The position numbers and the translations under genes are program-made. Of a DNA stretch of 6,440 nucleotides, positions 6,330 to 6,440 are shown in pieces (position 1 is the first letter of the stretch; every line of letters starts with the position of its first letter). Source of the stretch: DATLZM01 sp035559315 (lineage in GTDB: Bacteria > Actinomycetota > UBA4738 > HRBIN12); assembly GCA_035559315.1 (NCBI GenBank), contig DATMBJ010000241.1:1-6440 (forward strand), given 5' to 3'. Under the pieces are notes generated by a model. It had not been told where the DNA came from. It saw only the letters and a list, made by a program, of their open reading frames with translations, and searched no databases.

Positions 6330-6351
6330 GCCGCTCGGTAAGATGAGCGGC
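6330..6351 (+). promoter_or_regulatory. Stem-loop with a -10-like loop before tRNA-Val
   Basis: GCCGCTC (6330-6336) and GAGCGGC (6345-6351) form a 7-bp stem whose 8-nt loop is GGTAAGAT. TAAGAT (6339-6344) looks like an actinobacterial -10 box and would give a transcript starting about 5 nt before tRNA-Val. No -35 is recognisable 17 nt upstream (TCCCCG). Alternatives are a terminator of tRNA-Cys, or a spacer hairpin in a shared precursor. Confidence 0.35.
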
Positions 6352-6355
6352 GCCC

Positions 6356-6427
6356 GGGCGCTTAGCTCAGGGGGAGAGCGCTTCCTTGACGCGGAAGAGG
6401 TCGGAGGTTCAAATCCTCCAGCGCCCA
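6356..6427 (+). tRNA. tRNA-Val (anticodon GAC)
   Basis: Cloverleaf of 72 nt. Acceptor GGGCGCT (6356-6362) pairs with AGCGCCC (6420-6426), discriminator A at 6427. D-arm GCTC...GAGC; anticodon stem CTTCC (6381-6385) and GGAAG (6393-6397) enclose TTGACGC with GAC at 6388-6390. T-arm GGAGGTTCAAATCCTCC. The bases after the discriminator are CCG, so CCA is not encoded. From memory, Gly-Cys-Val clustering recurs in actinobacteria. Confidence 0.97.
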
Positions 6428-6440
6428 CCGAAAACCGCAG

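Overview
The window is very GC-rich, and almost every codon of the host genes ends in G or C. The ribonucleotide reductase is of the Streptomyces/actinobacterial NrdJ type: it has no N-terminal ATP-cone, carries the NPCSE active-site motif, and ends in a Cys-rich tail finishing GSTSGCS. None of the tRNA genes encodes its CCA end. Together with the tRNA-Gly/Cys/Val cluster this points to an actinomycete-like chromosome, possibly from a poorly sampled or uncultured lineage. The species cannot be named from the sequence.

Layout, all on the + strand. (1) 32-5179 is one unbroken reading frame of 1715 residues for adenosylcobalamin-dependent (class II) ribonucleotide reductase, NrdJ. It is interrupted by two in-frame inteins with LAGLIDADG-type endonuclease motifs: intein 1 (488-1564, 359 aa) and intein 2 (3071-4387, 439 aa). 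Removing both leaves a 917-residue enzyme of normal size. (2) 5189-5223 is a perfect 14-bp stem-loop, a likely terminator or attenuator. (3) 5250-5573 encodes a 107-aa glyoxalase-fold (VOC) protein whose stop overlaps, by ATGA, the start of dut (5570-6007, dUTPase, all five motifs present). (4) 6008-6440 is a non-coding tRNA region: a hairpin after dut, a consensus-like promoter with a palindromic spacer, tRNA-Gly(GCC), a hairpin, a second copy of the -10/leader module, tRNA-Cys(GCA), a small hairpin, and tRNA-Val(GAC).

How the genes fit together: NrdJ makes deoxyribonucleotides, and dUTPase removes dUTP while supplying dUMP for thymidylate synthesis, so the protein genes look like a small DNA-precursor neighbourhood. 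The role of the VOC protein is unknown. NrdJ should be inactive until intein 1 splices, because its insertion point lies immediately before a catalytic cysteine.

I see no wholly new system. The points most worth following up are the two inteins of apparently different age in one essential gene, the sharing of one cysteine by splicing and catalysis, a possible co-conversion footprint at the intein 1 site, and the repeated promoter-leader module in front of two unrelated tRNAs.
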